DNA from: Anaerotignum lactatifermentans | Lineage (GTDB): Bacteria > Bacillota > Clostridia > Lachnospirales > Anaerotignaceae | NCBI RefSeq assembly: GCF_016902535.1 | Contig: NZ_JACSNY010000018.1 | Span: 1 to 35,172 of the forward strand | Reading direction: 5' to 3' | DNA length: 35,172 nucleotides | Part shown: in pieces, positions 26,330-35,047 of the stretch | Layout: every line of letters starts with the position of its first letter | How positions within the stretch are numbered: position 1 is the stretch's first letter | Notes under the pieces: model-generated | What the model was told of the DNA's origin: nothing | Seen by the model: only the letters and a program-made list of their open reading frames with translations | Databases searched by the model: none | Made by a program: the position numbers and the translations under genes

Positions 26330-26353
26330 TTATATTAGAGAAAAAGAATATAA
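26330..26353. promoter_or_regulatory. Probable LysR operator
   Basis: TTATATT (26330-26336) and AATATAA (26347-26353) form a perfect inverted repeat separated by 10 bases. It contains the T-N11-A arrangement typical of LysR boxes, and sits between the LysR start and the divergent MgtC-gene promoter. Confidence 0.6.
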
Positions 26354-26354
26354 T

Positions 26355-26383
26355 TTGATTTTATCATTTTTCCTTGGTATAAT
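26355..26383 (+). promoter_or_regulatory. Promoter of the MgtC/SapB gene
   Basis: TTGATT (26355-26360) and a perfect TATAAT (26378-26383) are spaced by 17 bases. The LysR box ends one base upstream of the -35. Confidence 0.85.
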
Positions 26384-26402
26384 CAAGATGAAAAAAAGGG
26401 GG

Positions 26403-26424
26403 AATCCCTGGAAAAGGAGGGATT
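26403..26424 (+). promoter_or_regulatory. Hairpin covering the MgtC-gene ribosome binding site
   Basis: AATCCCT (26403-26409) pairs perfectly with AGGGATT (26418-26424), and the second arm includes part of the AGGAGGG ribosome binding site four bases before the ATG. This could lower or regulate translation initiation. Confidence 0.5.
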
Positions 26425-26427
26425 AGT

Positions 26428-27117
26428 ATGCTGTGGGATGGAATTGTGATCGCCATTTTCAATGAGCTGGAATTTGTGATCCGGCTGCTTCTGGCCTGTC
26501 TGTGCGGAAGCATCGTTGGATGGGAAAGAAGCCATCGGCGTAAGGAGGCGGGGATACGTACCCACATTATCGTAGCCTTAGGGGCGGCTATGATGATGAT
26601 TGTATCTAAATACGCGTTTTTTGATGTTATTTCCTACCGGAATATCAATGTGGACGCTTCCCGAATCGCTGCCAATGTAATTACCGGGATTTCTTTTCTG
26701 GGCGCAGGCGTGATTTTTGTAAAGGGAATCTCCATCCGGGGGCTGACCACAGCGGCGGGGATTTGGACGACGGCAGGGGTAGGTCTTGCCATTGGTGCGG
26801 GTCTTTATATTGTAGGCATTACTACGACGGTACTGGTACTGATTATTCAGATTGTTCTCCATGATTTCCTGAAGAAGCTGGACGACCCGATCTATGAGGT
26901 TATCAGTGTGACCTATCACAGTATTCCTAATGGGCTGGATCTGCTGAAGCAGGAACTTCTGGTTCGCAATATTACCATTCATAATATCAAAATGGAAAAA
27001 AATCAGGACGATACTGTTACGGTGACGCTTCAGGTCAGCAAAAAAAGTGGTGTGACCTATTCTGATCTGGCGGATCTCCTGGCAAAAAATCCACTGGTTA
27101 AAAGTTTTAGTCTTTGA
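26428..27117 (+). CDS. MgtC/SapB family membrane protein
   Basis: The 229-aa protein has about four or five membrane segments in its first 140 residues with the MgtC signatures GWERSHRRKEAGIRTH near residue 30, TGISFLGAGVIF near 90 and GLTTAAGIWTTAGVGLA. A cytoplasmic ACT-like domain follows (about 150-229). MgtC proteins affect membrane energy and magnesium or acid adaptation, in some bacteria through the F1Fo ATPase; SapB-type members in Firmicutes are less well defined. It is monocistronic, ends at a strong terminator and is divergent from a LysR regulator. Confidence 0.92.
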   Translation: MLWDGIVIAIFNELEFVIRLLLACLCGSIVGWERSHRRKEAGIRTHIIVALGAAMMMIVSKYAFFDVISYRNINVDASRIAANVITGISFLGAGVIFVKGISIRGLTTAAGIWTTAGVGLAIGAGLYIVGITTTVLVLIIQIVLHDFLKKLDDPIYEVISVTYHSIPNGLDLLKQELLVRNITIHNIKMEKNQDDTVTVTLQVSKKSGVTYSDLADLLAKNPLVKSFSL

Positions 27118-27137
27118 TGGAAAATACAGAAAAAAGA

Positions 27138-27172
27138 AAAGCCGAGAATTCCTTTACGGAATTCCCGGCTTT
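27138..27172. terminator. Terminator between convergent genes
   Basis: AAAGCCG and GAATTCC on the left pair with GGAATTC and CGGCTTT on the right, with one internal mismatch and a short loop. TTCTTTTT follows on the plus strand, and a T-rich run follows on the minus strand. Confidence 0.85.
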
Positions 27173-27187
27173 CTTTTTGGTGCGGGC

Positions 27188-28189
27188 TTATTCTGCCATG
27201 ACTTTTTCTGCGAAATCAGTTACAACAAAATCGGCGTAAGGTACACGGGAAGACAGTTCACCGCCGGCTTCCATGATATCCTGAATCAGCGTGAACCCAG
27301 CTTCATCGAAAGTGGGGTCGGTTTTCCAGGTATCCTGTGCCTTGTAGCGGTCAATGATGGTAGTCAGAGTTTCCAGATCGGAATCGGGGAACTGCGGCAG
27401 GATCACTTCAGCGATTTCGGCAGCGGAATGATTTGCCACCCATTGCTGACCTTTATAAATGGCACGGGTAAAGGCCTCCACAGTTTCCGGATGCTGGGTC
27501 ATAAAGTCGCTTTCTGCCATATAAACGGTGTAGGGCACATAACCGCTGGCTTCTCCCAAAGAAGCAATGATATAGCCGGCACCGCTCTGTACCAGAGAGG
27601 TAGCGGTAGGCTCGAATTCAACGGTATAGTCGCCGACACCGCCCAGGAAGGCACCAGCGGTGGAAGAAAAGTCAATGTTATTGACGATCTCAACATCCTC
27701 ATTGGGTGTCATACCGTTTTCTTTTAAGGTATATTCCAGAATCAGCTCAGGCATGCCGCCCAAACGCCCACCGATGACAGAGCTTCCTTTCAGGTCGCTC
27801 CATTGGAAGTCAGTCTCATTTTCCCGGGAAACAAGGAAGTTGCCCGCTCTTTGGGTCAGCTGGAGAAAGGCTTTGGGATAGTCCTCTTTGCCTTCGTTGT
27901 AAACGTAGATGCCAGCTTCTGTCCCCATCAAGGCAATATCGGCGGAATCGGAGAGCAGTGCTGTCATGGATTTGTCGGCGCCATTGCCAATGGAAACGGT
28001 CACGTCCAGACCTTCCTCCTCAAAAAAGCCCATTTCCTGGGCAACATATTGTGGTGCGTAAAAGACGGAATGTACGACTTCATTCAGACGCACAGGAGTC
28101 AGGCTGTCTGCGCTGGTGTCTGCCTGGCAGCCGCACAGCAGTGCAAACGCAGTGAGAACAGCCCCTGCGGAAAGGATTTTTTTTCTCAT
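27188..28189 (-). CDS. NMT1/SsuA-type ABC substrate-binding lipoprotein
   Basis: The 333-aa protein has a lipoprotein signal (ALLCGC, with Cys21 as the lipidated residue) and the periplasmic-binding fold of the NMT1/THI5/SsuA group: VVHSVFYAPQYVAQEMGFF, then GADKSMTALLSDSADIAL, and later GGRLGGMPEL. Relatives bind thiamine precursors, sulfonates, taurine or nitrate. No permease or ATPase gene is adjacent, so it must work with a transporter elsewhere. No TPP riboswitch is seen in the leader. Start is ATG after GGAGG. Confidence 0.88.
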   Translation of the reverse strand: MRKKILSAGAVLTAFALLCGCQADTSADSLTPVRLNEVVHSVFYAPQYVAQEMGFFEEEGLDVTVSIGNGADKSMTALLSDSADIALMGTEAGIYVYNEGKEDYPKAFLQLTQRAGNFLVSRENETDFQWSDLKGSSVIGGRLGGMPELILEYTLKENGMTPNEDVEIVNNIDFSSTAGAFLGGVGDYTVEFEPTATSLVQSGAGYIIASLGEASGYVPYTVYMAESDFMTQHPETVEAFTRAIYKGQQWVANHSAAEIAEVILPQFPDSDLETLTTIIDRYKAQDTWKTDPTFDEAGFTLIQDIMEAGGELSSRVPYADFVVTDFAEKVMAE

Positions 28190-28327
28190 GTGGGAACCTC
28201 CATGGTTTCAAGATTTTTTACTATGATATGAGGGGAGCGGGTAAAATGTATCTTGTCTGAGAGGGATAGATGGGAATTTGTAATATTTTTTTAGTGAAAC
28301 TCTCTGCTTTTTTTCAAAAAATTGGTG

Positions 28328-28333
28328 TATAAT
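28328..28333 (+). promoter_or_regulatory. -10 element of the polA promoter
   Basis: A perfect TATAAT lies 52 bases before the polA ATG; the matching -35 (around CTGCTT) is weak. Confidence 0.55.
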
Positions 28334-28385
28334 AAAATTTATCATGGGGAGGTTTTGGTTTTCCCGAAAAATACAGGAGGTCTGT

Positions 28386-31043
28386 ATGGCTGAAAAAATT
28401 ATGTTAGTAGACGGAAACAGTATCGTAAACCGGGCATTTTATGGCGTGCCGCTTCTGACCAATGCAGAAGGGCAGTATACCAATGCGGTTTATGGTTTTT
28501 TTCATATTTTATTGAAGTTGATGGAGGAGGACCGGCCGGATTATCTGGCTGTGGCCTTCGATCTGCATGCGCCCACCTTTCGACACGAGACCTTTGCGGA
28601 ATACAAAGGGACCAGAAAAGGGATGCCGGAGGAGCTTCGTCAGCAGATGCCCTTATTAAAGGAAGTACTGCGTGCCATGAATGTTCCCATTTATGAAAAA
28701 GAGGGCTTTGAGGCAGACGACCTTTTGGGGACGCTTTCCAGAAAGGCGCAGGAGATGGGTTGGACACCCATTCTGGTTTCCGGCGACAGGGATCTTTTGC
28801 AGCTGGCAGAGGAGAATGTCAAGGTGCGTATTCCTAAGACAAAGGGCGGCCGCACTGAGGTAGAGGACTATTTTGCCAAAGATGTTATGGAAAAATACGG
28901 CGTAACGCCGACGGAATTCATTGACGTAAAAGCGCTGATGGGGGATGCCTCTGACAATATTCCCGGTGTGCCGGGGATTGGGGAAAAAACGGCAGTAAAG
29001 ATCATTCAGCAATATCATGATCTGGAGACGGCCATTGCTCACACTGCGGAGATTAAGCCCAAAAAGGCTTCAGAAAATCTGGCGGAGTTTCAGGAACAGG
29101 CCAGACTGAGCCGTTATCTCGCTACTATCATCCGGGATGTGCCTGTGGAACTGGAACGGGAGTGTGGTCGTGCCGACGGTATTTTTACGCCGGAAGCTTA
29201 TCAATGGATGAAAAAACTGGAATTCAAAAGTATGCTGCCCCGTTTTGAGAAGGAACAGGCTCCTTCCGCGGCGGTGGAATCCTCTTTCCGAAAGATTGAT
29301 ACGAAGAAAGATGCCAAGGTCTTTTTTGACAATCTGAAAAAGGAGGAGACAGCTTATCTGCTGATTCAGGATCAGGGGGCATGGCAGGGAATGGGAGTTT
29401 ATCAGAAGGACTGCGGCGGCGTCTGGCTGGAAATTGGCGGGGATCTTTCTGAAGAGGAACTGCTTGGCTGCGCGGATGAATTTTTGCGGGATAAAGCGTG
29501 GAAGAAGATCGGTCATGAGGTAAAGGCGGATGTGCATTTACTCTATGCCCATGGTTACGAGGATTTTTCCGCGGATTTCGATACGGCTCTGGCGGCCTAT
29601 CTGATGAATCCTACGGCGAATTCCTATGCCTATGATGATCTGGCGCGAGATTTTCTGGCGGAAGCCTGTCCTTCCTACGAGGAAGTACTGGGGAAGGGGA
29701 AGAGCAAAAAGGCGCTTTCGGATCTATCTATGGAAGAACGCCGGGATTTCTGTGCCAAACAGGCGGAGGTCTGCTTCCGGGCCAAAGCGGTTTTGCAGCA
29801 AAAGCTGGAGGAAAACCAGCAGGAACTGCTGTTTTATGAGGTAGAAATGCCTTTGCTGTACGTTCTGGCGGATATGGAGCGCTGGGGCATGAAAGTGGAC
29901 CGGCAGGCACTGCTGGCTTACCAGAAAACTCTGGGGGAACGGGTAGAAGAAGTCTCCCGTCAGGTATATGAAATGGCAGGGGAAGAATTTAATCTGAATT
30001 CGCCCAAGCAGTTAGGGATGATCCTCTTTAAACGCCTTGGGCTGAAAGGCGGAAAGAAAACGAAAACAGGATATTCTACGGCGGCGGATGTGTTGGAAAA
30101 ACTGCGGCCGGAGCATCCGATCATTGATAAAATACTGGAATACCGTCAGCTGGCAAAGCTGAAAAGCACATATGCTGACGGACTGCTGGCTGTTTTGGAC
30201 GAAAAGACAGATAAAATCTATTCCACCTTCCATCAGACCATTACGGCTACAGGAAGAATCAGTTCTACGGAACCTAATTTGCAGAATATCCCTATTCGGC
30301 TGGAGTTGGGAAGAGAATTGCGGAAGGTATTTATTCCTTCTTCTCCGGAATTTTGCTTCCTGGATGCGGACTATTCTCAGATTGAGCTGCGTGTGCTGGC
30401 GCATATTGCCGGGGATGAAACACTGATCGAGGCCTTCCGTCAAAAGCAGGATATTCATCGTTTGACAGCATCGCAGGTATTTCATGTGCCTTTTGACGAG
30501 GTAACTTCTTTGCAGCGCAGTAATGCCAAAGCGGTGAATTTTGGCATTGTTTACGGGATCGGTGCCTTTAGTCTGAGTCAGGATCTGGGTATTACCAGAA
30601 AAGAGGCGGAGAATTATATCCAGCAGTATTTTCTGAAGTATCCCAAGATCAAGGAATATCTGGACCGTACCGTAAAAGAAGCGGAAGAAAATGGCTATGT
30701 ATCTACCATTTTGAACCGCAGAAGGGCTATGCCGGAGTTACAGAGCAAAAACTTTGTACAGCATGCCTTTGGAGAGCGTGTCGCCATGAATATGCCTATT
30801 CAGGGCAGTGCGGCGGATATCATCAAAATAGCTATGATACAGGTACACCGCGCCCTGAAGGAAGGCGGATTCCGTTCCCGGCTGATCTTGCAGGTACATG
30901 ACGAACTGCTGATCGAGACGGCTATGGAGGAAAAAGAGGCGGTAGAGAAAATTTTAAAGGAAAAAATGGAACAGGCGGTGACCCTTTCTGTGCCTCTGGA
31001 TGTGGATGTACATGAGGGAAACACCTGGTTTGAAGCGAAATAA
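28386..31043 (+). CDS. polA: DNA polymerase I
   Basis: The 885-aa protein has the three-part layout of DNA polymerase I, which fills gaps and removes RNA primers. The 5'-3' exonuclease domain (1-290) shows LVDGNSIVNRAF, GFEADDLLGTL and a DNIPGVPGIGEKTA helix-hairpin-helix. The middle exonuclease-like domain lacks the D-x-E pair, so proofreading is probably absent as in Bacillus. The polymerase domain has SEPNLQNIPIR, DYSQIELRVLAH, NFGIVYGIGAFSLSQ and QVHDELLIE. I start at ATG 28386, 4 bases after an AGGAGGT site; an in-frame ATG 14 codons upstream lacks one. It opens a unit with coaE and a lytic transglycosylase. Confidence 0.97.
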   Translation: MAEKIMLVDGNSIVNRAFYGVPLLTNAEGQYTNAVYGFFHILLKLMEEDRPDYLAVAFDLHAPTFRHETFAEYKGTRKGMPEELRQQMPLLKEVLRAMNVPIYEKEGFEADDLLGTLSRKAQEMGWTPILVSGDRDLLQLAEENVKVRIPKTKGGRTEVEDYFAKDVMEKYGVTPTEFIDVKALMGDASDNIPGVPGIGEKTAVKIIQQYHDLETAIAHTAEIKPKKASENLAEFQEQARLSRYLATIIRDVPVELERECGRADGIFTPEAYQWMKKLEFKSMLPRFEKEQAPSAAVESSFRKIDTKKDAKVFFDNLKKEETAYLLIQDQGAWQGMGVYQKDCGGVWLEIGGDLSEEELLGCADEFLRDKAWKKIGHEVKADVHLLYAHGYEDFSADFDTALAAYLMNPTANSYAYDDLARDFLAEACPSYEEVLGKGKSKKALSDLSMEERRDFCAKQAEVCFRAKAVLQQKLEENQQELLFYEVEMPLLYVLADMERWGMKVDRQALLAYQKTLGERVEEVSRQVYEMAGEEFNLNSPKQLGMILFKRLGLKGGKKTKTGYSTAADVLEKLRPEHPIIDKILEYRQLAKLKSTYADGLLAVLDEKTDKIYSTFHQTITATGRISSTEPNLQNIPIRLELGRELRKVFIPSSPEFCFLDADYSQIELRVLAHIAGDETLIEAFRQKQDIHRLTASQVFHVPFDEVTSLQRSNAKAVNFGIVYGIGAFSLSQDLGITRKEAENYIQQYFLKYPKIKEYLDRTVKEAEENGYVSTILNRRRAMPELQSKNFVQHAFGERVAMNMPIQGSAADIIKIAMIQVHRALKEGGFRSRLILQVHDELLIETAMEEKEAVEKILKEKMEQAVTLSVPLDVDVHEGNTWFEAK

Positions 31044-31055
31044 AGAGGGGAAAAG

Positions 31056-31658
31056 ATGAAGGTAATCGGATTGACAGGAGGTACTGGCAGCGGGAAGAGC
31101 GTTGTCAGCCGCCTTTTGGCGGAAATGGGCGCAGTCATTGTAGACGCCGATCTGGTAAGCCGGCAGATTGTTTTGCCGGGAATGCCTGCGTATGAAGAAA
31201 TCAAGGCGTATTTCGGAAATGATATCCTGCAGGAGGATGGCGCGATCTTTCGGAAAAAGCTGGGGGAGATCGTTTTTCGTGACGCGCAGAAACTGGCATT
31301 TTTGAATCAATGCACTCACAAGTATATTGTCATGGAAATGAGAAAGCAGATGGAAGAGGCTAAGGAAGCCGGTCAAGCGCCTTTGGTGGTGCTGGATGCG
31401 CCGCTGCTTTTTGAAGTGGGGCTGGAGATATTTTGTGATGAGGTCTGGGTCGTATATGCCGATGCGCAGGTGCGCGCGGAGCGAGTTATGGCAAGAGACG
31501 GCATTACATACGATACAGCCATGGCAAGAATCGCCAACCAGAAAAGCTGGGAGGAGTACAAAAAGCGGGCGGATGTTGTCATTGACAACAGCGGTGATCT
31601 TTCTGCCCTTTCCGCTCAGCTGAACCAGCTTATGGAGAAAATGGGGGAAGCTGTATGA
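31056..31658 (+). CDS. coaE: Dephospho-CoA kinase
   Basis: The 200-aa protein catalyses the last step of coenzyme A synthesis, phosphorylation of dephospho-CoA. It has the P-loop GTGSGKS near residue 9, DAD near residue 31, the usual DAPLLFEVGL near residue 115 and a late RIANQKSWEEYKKRADVVIDN. Length is normal. Linkage polA-coaE is common in Firmicutes. It lies 12 bases after polA, and its stop overlaps the next gene's start. Confidence 0.96.
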   Translation: MKVIGLTGGTGSGKSVVSRLLAEMGAVIVDADLVSRQIVLPGMPAYEEIKAYFGNDILQEDGAIFRKKLGEIVFRDAQKLAFLNQCTHKYIVMEMRKQMEEAKEAGQAPLVVLDAPLLFEVGLEIFCDEVWVVYADAQVRAERVMARDGITYDTAMARIANQKSWEEYKKRADVVIDNSGDLSALSAQLNQLMEKMGEAV

Positions 31659-32221
31659 TCCGTTTTTTTACGAGACTGGTGAAGTCTTTGGTGAAACTGA
31701 TTCTGGCACTCTGTATTCTGGGGGTTTTGTTATATCTGTTTGTACTGCCCAGAGTGCTTCCCTTGCGGTACACCCAGTCTGTGGAGCATTATGCCGCGGA
31801 ATATGGTTTAGAACCTTCTCTGGTTTATGCGGTGATTTTCTGTGAAAGCGGATTTCACAGTGAGGCTGTTTCCACAGCCAATGCAAAAGGCCTGATGCAG
31901 ATTACGGAGGATACCGGTGTTTGGGTAGCGGGACAAATTGACGGCCTGGACGCGACTTCTGTGGATCTGTATGATCCGGATACCAATATTCGAATCGGAT
32001 GCAAGTATCTGCAATGGCTTCTGGAAAAATTTGATGGAAACCAGGAAACGGCATTGGCTGGATACAATGCGGGCCATGGCAAGGTGGCACAATGGCTGGC
32101 AGATGAGGAAAAAAGTCTGGATGGGATCACACTGGCGGAAATCCCATATACGGAGACCAGAACTTATGTTAAAAAAGTGGAACTGGTAAAAAAATTATAT
32201 GAATGGATTTATCGAGTATAG
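31655..32221 (+). CDS. Lytic transglycosylase, SLT domain
   Basis: The 188-aa protein has an N-terminal membrane anchor (LILALCILGVLLYLFVLP) and an SLT lysozyme-like domain. The catalytic glutamate is in VIFCESGFH near residue 64, followed by AKGLMQITEDTG, and AGYNAGHGKVAQWL supplies the substrate-groove motif. It cleaves peptidoglycan between MurNAc and GlcNAc outside the membrane. ATGA overlap with coaE shows coupling. Confidence 0.94.
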   Translation: MIRFFTRLVKSLVKLILALCILGVLLYLFVLPRVLPLRYTQSVEHYAAEYGLEPSLVYAVIFCESGFHSEAVSTANAKGLMQITEDTGVWVAGQIDGLDATSVDLYDPDTNIRIGCKYLQWLLEKFDGNQETALAGYNAGHGKVAQWLADEEKSLDGITLAEIPYTETRTYVKKVELVKKLYEWIYRV

Positions 32222-32236
32222 GTGTTGGAGGCAAAC

Positions 32237-33844
32237 ATGAAAAAAAGGATTTTCATGATAATTACTGCTGCGATGCTGATGCTGAGCGGCTGCAGCAGTT
32301 TTGACAATGCTTCTGATCTGGAGGCGACAACGGGAGAGGAAAACGCACAGGCTTCAATGCAACAAACATTGGTGCTTTCCATGCGTGTACCGGAAACATT
32401 AAACCCTCTTTTGAATCGGGACGCTTCCGTAGATCAGGCTTTAAAACTGGTATTTATGCCGCTGGTGTCTCTGGGAGAAAATGGAAAGGTGGAGCCTTCC
32501 ATTGCGCAAAGCTGGGCCATGTCCGAGGATGGAAGAACCCTTTCCCTGACACTGCGGGATGATTTATACTGGCATAATGGCGCCAAGGTTACAGCGGATG
32601 ATGTGGCCTTTTCTTTCCGTACAATTCTTTCGGCACCGGAGGACAGTGTATATGCCCATGTGGCGGATTACGTTTCTTCTGTTTCCAGTGCAGGAGAATC
32701 GGCATTAACTGTGACGTTCCATGATTCTTTCAGTAAAAATATGGCGGCGCTTTGCTTTCCTGTCATTCCGGAAAGCTATTACAGCGGCCAGACGGAACCG
32801 GGCAGCGAGGTCAATATGCGCGCAGTAGGCTGCGGCCCCTATCAGATGGAGTCCTATACCATGGCATCCTCTATGATTTTGACGGCCTATGAACCATATT
32901 TTACGGAACAGCCGTCTATTTCCCGGGTGGAGGTTAAAATAACTTCCGGAGAAGAAACGGATCTGTATTCTTTTAATCAGGGAATTCTGGATGTTTTGGC
33001 TACGGACGCATCCAGTGCCGGACGATATACGGCGCAGAACGATGATGTTCAGGCCTATGCCTATGGCGGAAACGTGTATGATTTTATTGGATTCAATTTT
33101 CACAGAGATCTGTTTCAATCTAAAACACTGCGCCAGTCAGTGGCATATGCCGTACCGAAGGAATATATCTGGGAAAGCGTGTATTTACAAAACGCGGATA
33201 TGACCAATACGCCCATCAGTCCTGTTTCCTGGCTGTATGAGGAAAATGTGGCTCCCTATAACTATGATCCCAACATGTCGGCGACATTACTGAAAAATGA
33301 CGGGTGGTCAGACGCGGATGGAAACGGTACGCTGGAAAAGATCAATGAAGCAGGCAGTCTTCAGACTCTGCAAATTACTATTTTAGTAAATGAGGAAAAC
33401 ACCGGCAGAAAACAGATTGCTTCCAGGCTGGCGGAAGAACTGAAGGCCATTGGTTTTGCGGTTACCGTGGACAGACAGCCTTTTGAGATTTATCAGCAAA
33501 AATTTGAGTCTGGGGACTATGATCTTGTGGTAGCGGGGTGGCAGACATCTTATGTTACAGATCTCAGGGATTTTTTCGCTACCGATGGTAATTACAATTA
33601 CATCGGCTACTCCAATGAGGAAATAGATGCTCTTTTGGAATCGGCGGCCCATAGTGTAACAGATGGGCAGATTCTGCTGGCTTACAGCAATTTACAGAAA
33701 AAGCTGGCGGAAGAACTGCCATATATCAGTATTGCCTATCGGCAAAATGTAGTGCTGACTTCCGACAGAGTAGGAGGAGAAATCACACCGACGGGAGCCA
33801 ATATTTGGAACGGGATCGAGCATTGGACGCTTCGTACAGAATAG
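32237..33844 (+). CDS. Peptide/nickel-type substrate-binding lipoprotein (SBP_bac_5)
   Basis: The 535-aa lipoprotein has a lipobox LSGC with Cys at residue 19. The SBP_bac_5 fold follows: ETLNPLLNRDASVDQ, SWAMSEDGRTLSLTLRDDLYWHNGAKVTADDVAFSF in parts, GCGPYQM and a late YDLVVAGW. Family members bind oligopeptides, nickel or haem for Opp/Dpp-type importers. No permease genes are adjacent. ATG 32237 follows GGAGG by 6 bases; the GTG at 32222 lies before this site and is not used. Confidence 0.92.
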   Translation: MKKRIFMIITAAMLMLSGCSSFDNASDLEATTGEENAQASMQQTLVLSMRVPETLNPLLNRDASVDQALKLVFMPLVSLGENGKVEPSIAQSWAMSEDGRTLSLTLRDDLYWHNGAKVTADDVAFSFRTILSAPEDSVYAHVADYVSSVSSAGESALTVTFHDSFSKNMAALCFPVIPESYYSGQTEPGSEVNMRAVGCGPYQMESYTMASSMILTAYEPYFTEQPSISRVEVKITSGEETDLYSFNQGILDVLATDASSAGRYTAQNDDVQAYAYGGNVYDFIGFNFHRDLFQSKTLRQSVAYAVPKEYIWESVYLQNADMTNTPISPVSWLYEENVAPYNYDPNMSATLLKNDGWSDADGNGTLEKINEAGSLQTLQITILVNEENTGRKQIASRLAEELKAIGFAVTVDRQPFEIYQQKFESGDYDLVVAGWQTSYVTDLRDFFATDGNYNYIGYSNEEIDALLESAAHSVTDGQILLAYSNLQKKLAEELPYISIAYRQNVVLTSDRVGGEITPTGANIWNGIEHWTLRTE

Positions 33845-33863
33845 AAAAAGGGGGCGGTACAGA

Positions 33864-34829
33864 ATGTCAGAATTCAGAAAGAACCCATTTACGGGCGAAT
33901 GGACAGTATATGCCCAAAAAAGAAAGAACAGGCCCTATGAATTTCGTTGGCAGAAAGCGGTACACAAAGGAGGAGACAGCTGCCCTTTTTGCGTTGGGCA
34001 TGAGGAGAGAACTACGCCGGCATTGTTCCAGAATGAAACGGAGCAAGGTTGGAATATCCGTGTATTTCCCAACATGTATCCCGTTGTGGATGAAAAGGAG
34101 CAGAATATTGAGTCAGACCCCTTTTATGAAAATGCAGCTGGAATTGGTCATCATGAAGTTATTGTAGATACGCCTGTGCATGAAGAAAGCATCGACCAGT
34201 TTACAGAAACGCACATGCGTCTTGTTCTGGATGTACTGCGTCAGCGTTATGAATTGATGCGGGCGGAAAAAGAAACTGCTTATGTTCAGATTTTTAAAAA
34301 TTGTGGAGCGGAAGCTGGCATGAGTATCCGTCATTCCCACTGGCAGATGATCGGAATTCCGGTTGTGCCTCGGCGAATACAGATTATGTTGGAAAAAGGA
34401 ATCGGAGAGGAATGTCTGTTTTGCAGGTCCATAGACGCGGATATTACAAATAAGAAGCGTCTTGTCTATGAAAATGAATCCATGGCGGCTATTACACCCT
34501 ATGGTTCACGATACCCTTATGAGGTTTGGATCATGCCGAAAAACCATAGAGATTCTTTTGGAAGCCTGCGTAAGGAAGAGTTGAGGGATTTAGCAGACAT
34601 GCTGTGCAGGATTCTTCCTAAGATGGCGTCACTCCGGGAGAATACAGGCTATAATCTGTGTTTCATGGATGGGCCAAAAGGAATGGATTTTCATTGGCAT
34701 CTGGAGATCCTTCCCAGAATAGGCGGTTTTGCTGGTTTTGAACACGCAACAGACTGCTATATCAATCCTATTACGCCGGAAACGGCAGCAGCGTATTATC
34801 GTGGGGAAAAGAAACCCTTTGAGGAATAA
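33864..34829 (+). CDS. galT: Galactose-1-phosphate uridylyltransferase family protein
   Basis: The 321-aa protein belongs to the HIT-superfamily GalT group. It has SCPFCVGHEE near residue 40, a zinc-binding-type Cys pair repeated at CLFC, the active-site block SIRHSHWQM with the H-x-H-x-Q triad, and FHWHLEILPR near residue 275. GalT exchanges UMP between UDP-glucose and galactose-1-phosphate. The active site is HSHWQ rather than the HPHGQ of standard GalT, so a related nucleotidyltransferase such as ADP-sugar phosphorylase is possible. No galK or galE gene is adjacent. ATG follows a G-rich site (GGGGGCGG). Confidence 0.8.
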   Translation: MSEFRKNPFTGEWTVYAQKRKNRPYEFRWQKAVHKGGDSCPFCVGHEERTTPALFQNETEQGWNIRVFPNMYPVVDEKEQNIESDPFYENAAGIGHHEVIVDTPVHEESIDQFTETHMRLVLDVLRQRYELMRAEKETAYVQIFKNCGAEAGMSIRHSHWQMIGIPVVPRRIQIMLEKGIGEECLFCRSIDADITNKKRLVYENESMAAITPYGSRYPYEVWIMPKNHRDSFGSLRKEELRDLADMLCRILPKMASLRENTGYNLCFMDGPKGMDFHWHLEILPRIGGFAGFEHATDCYINPITPETAAAYYRGEKKPFEE

Positions 34830-34834
34830 AAAAG

Positions 34835-34868
34835 CAGCGGCTGAACGTGAGCAGACGATTCGCCGCTG
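34835..34868 (+). terminator. Intrinsic terminator after the galT-like gene
   Basis: CAGCGGC (34835-34841) pairs with GCCGCTG (34862-34868), with an inner CGT-ACG pair. TTTTCTTTT follows. Confidence 0.88.
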
Positions 34869-34935
34869 TTTTCTTTTGTTAAATGGGTTTTTAAAAGTGT
34901 ATGGATAAAAGTGCAAAAAAATGTCAAAATATTGG

Positions 34936-34964
34936 TTGACAGAGTAGTTGGTCCGTGGTATATT
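34936..34964 (+). promoter_or_regulatory. rRNA operon promoter P1
   Basis: TTGACA (34936-34941) and TATATT (34959-34964) are spaced by exactly 17 bases. The initially transcribed sequence CGCCGCTGAGATACGCGGC forms a small hairpin. Confidence 0.88.
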
Positions 34965-35018
34965 ATTATTCGCCGCTGAGATACGCGGCACTGTCAAAAA
35001 AGAAAATGAAAAAAAGTG

Positions 35019-35047
35019 TTGACAGTGAATGAAAAATATGGTAACAT
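35019..35047 (+). promoter_or_regulatory. rRNA operon promoter P2
   Basis: TTGACA (35019-35024) and TAACAT (35042-35047) are spaced by 17 bases. The start region repeats the P1 pattern, TTCGCCGCT with AAGCGG forming a hairpin. Confidence 0.88.

Noticed and set aside
28190-28343. CTGAGAGGGATAG resembling part of a TPP riboswitch near the NMT1-like gene
   Set aside because: It reads on the plus strand, away from the lipoprotein gene, and the other conserved TPP blocks are missing.
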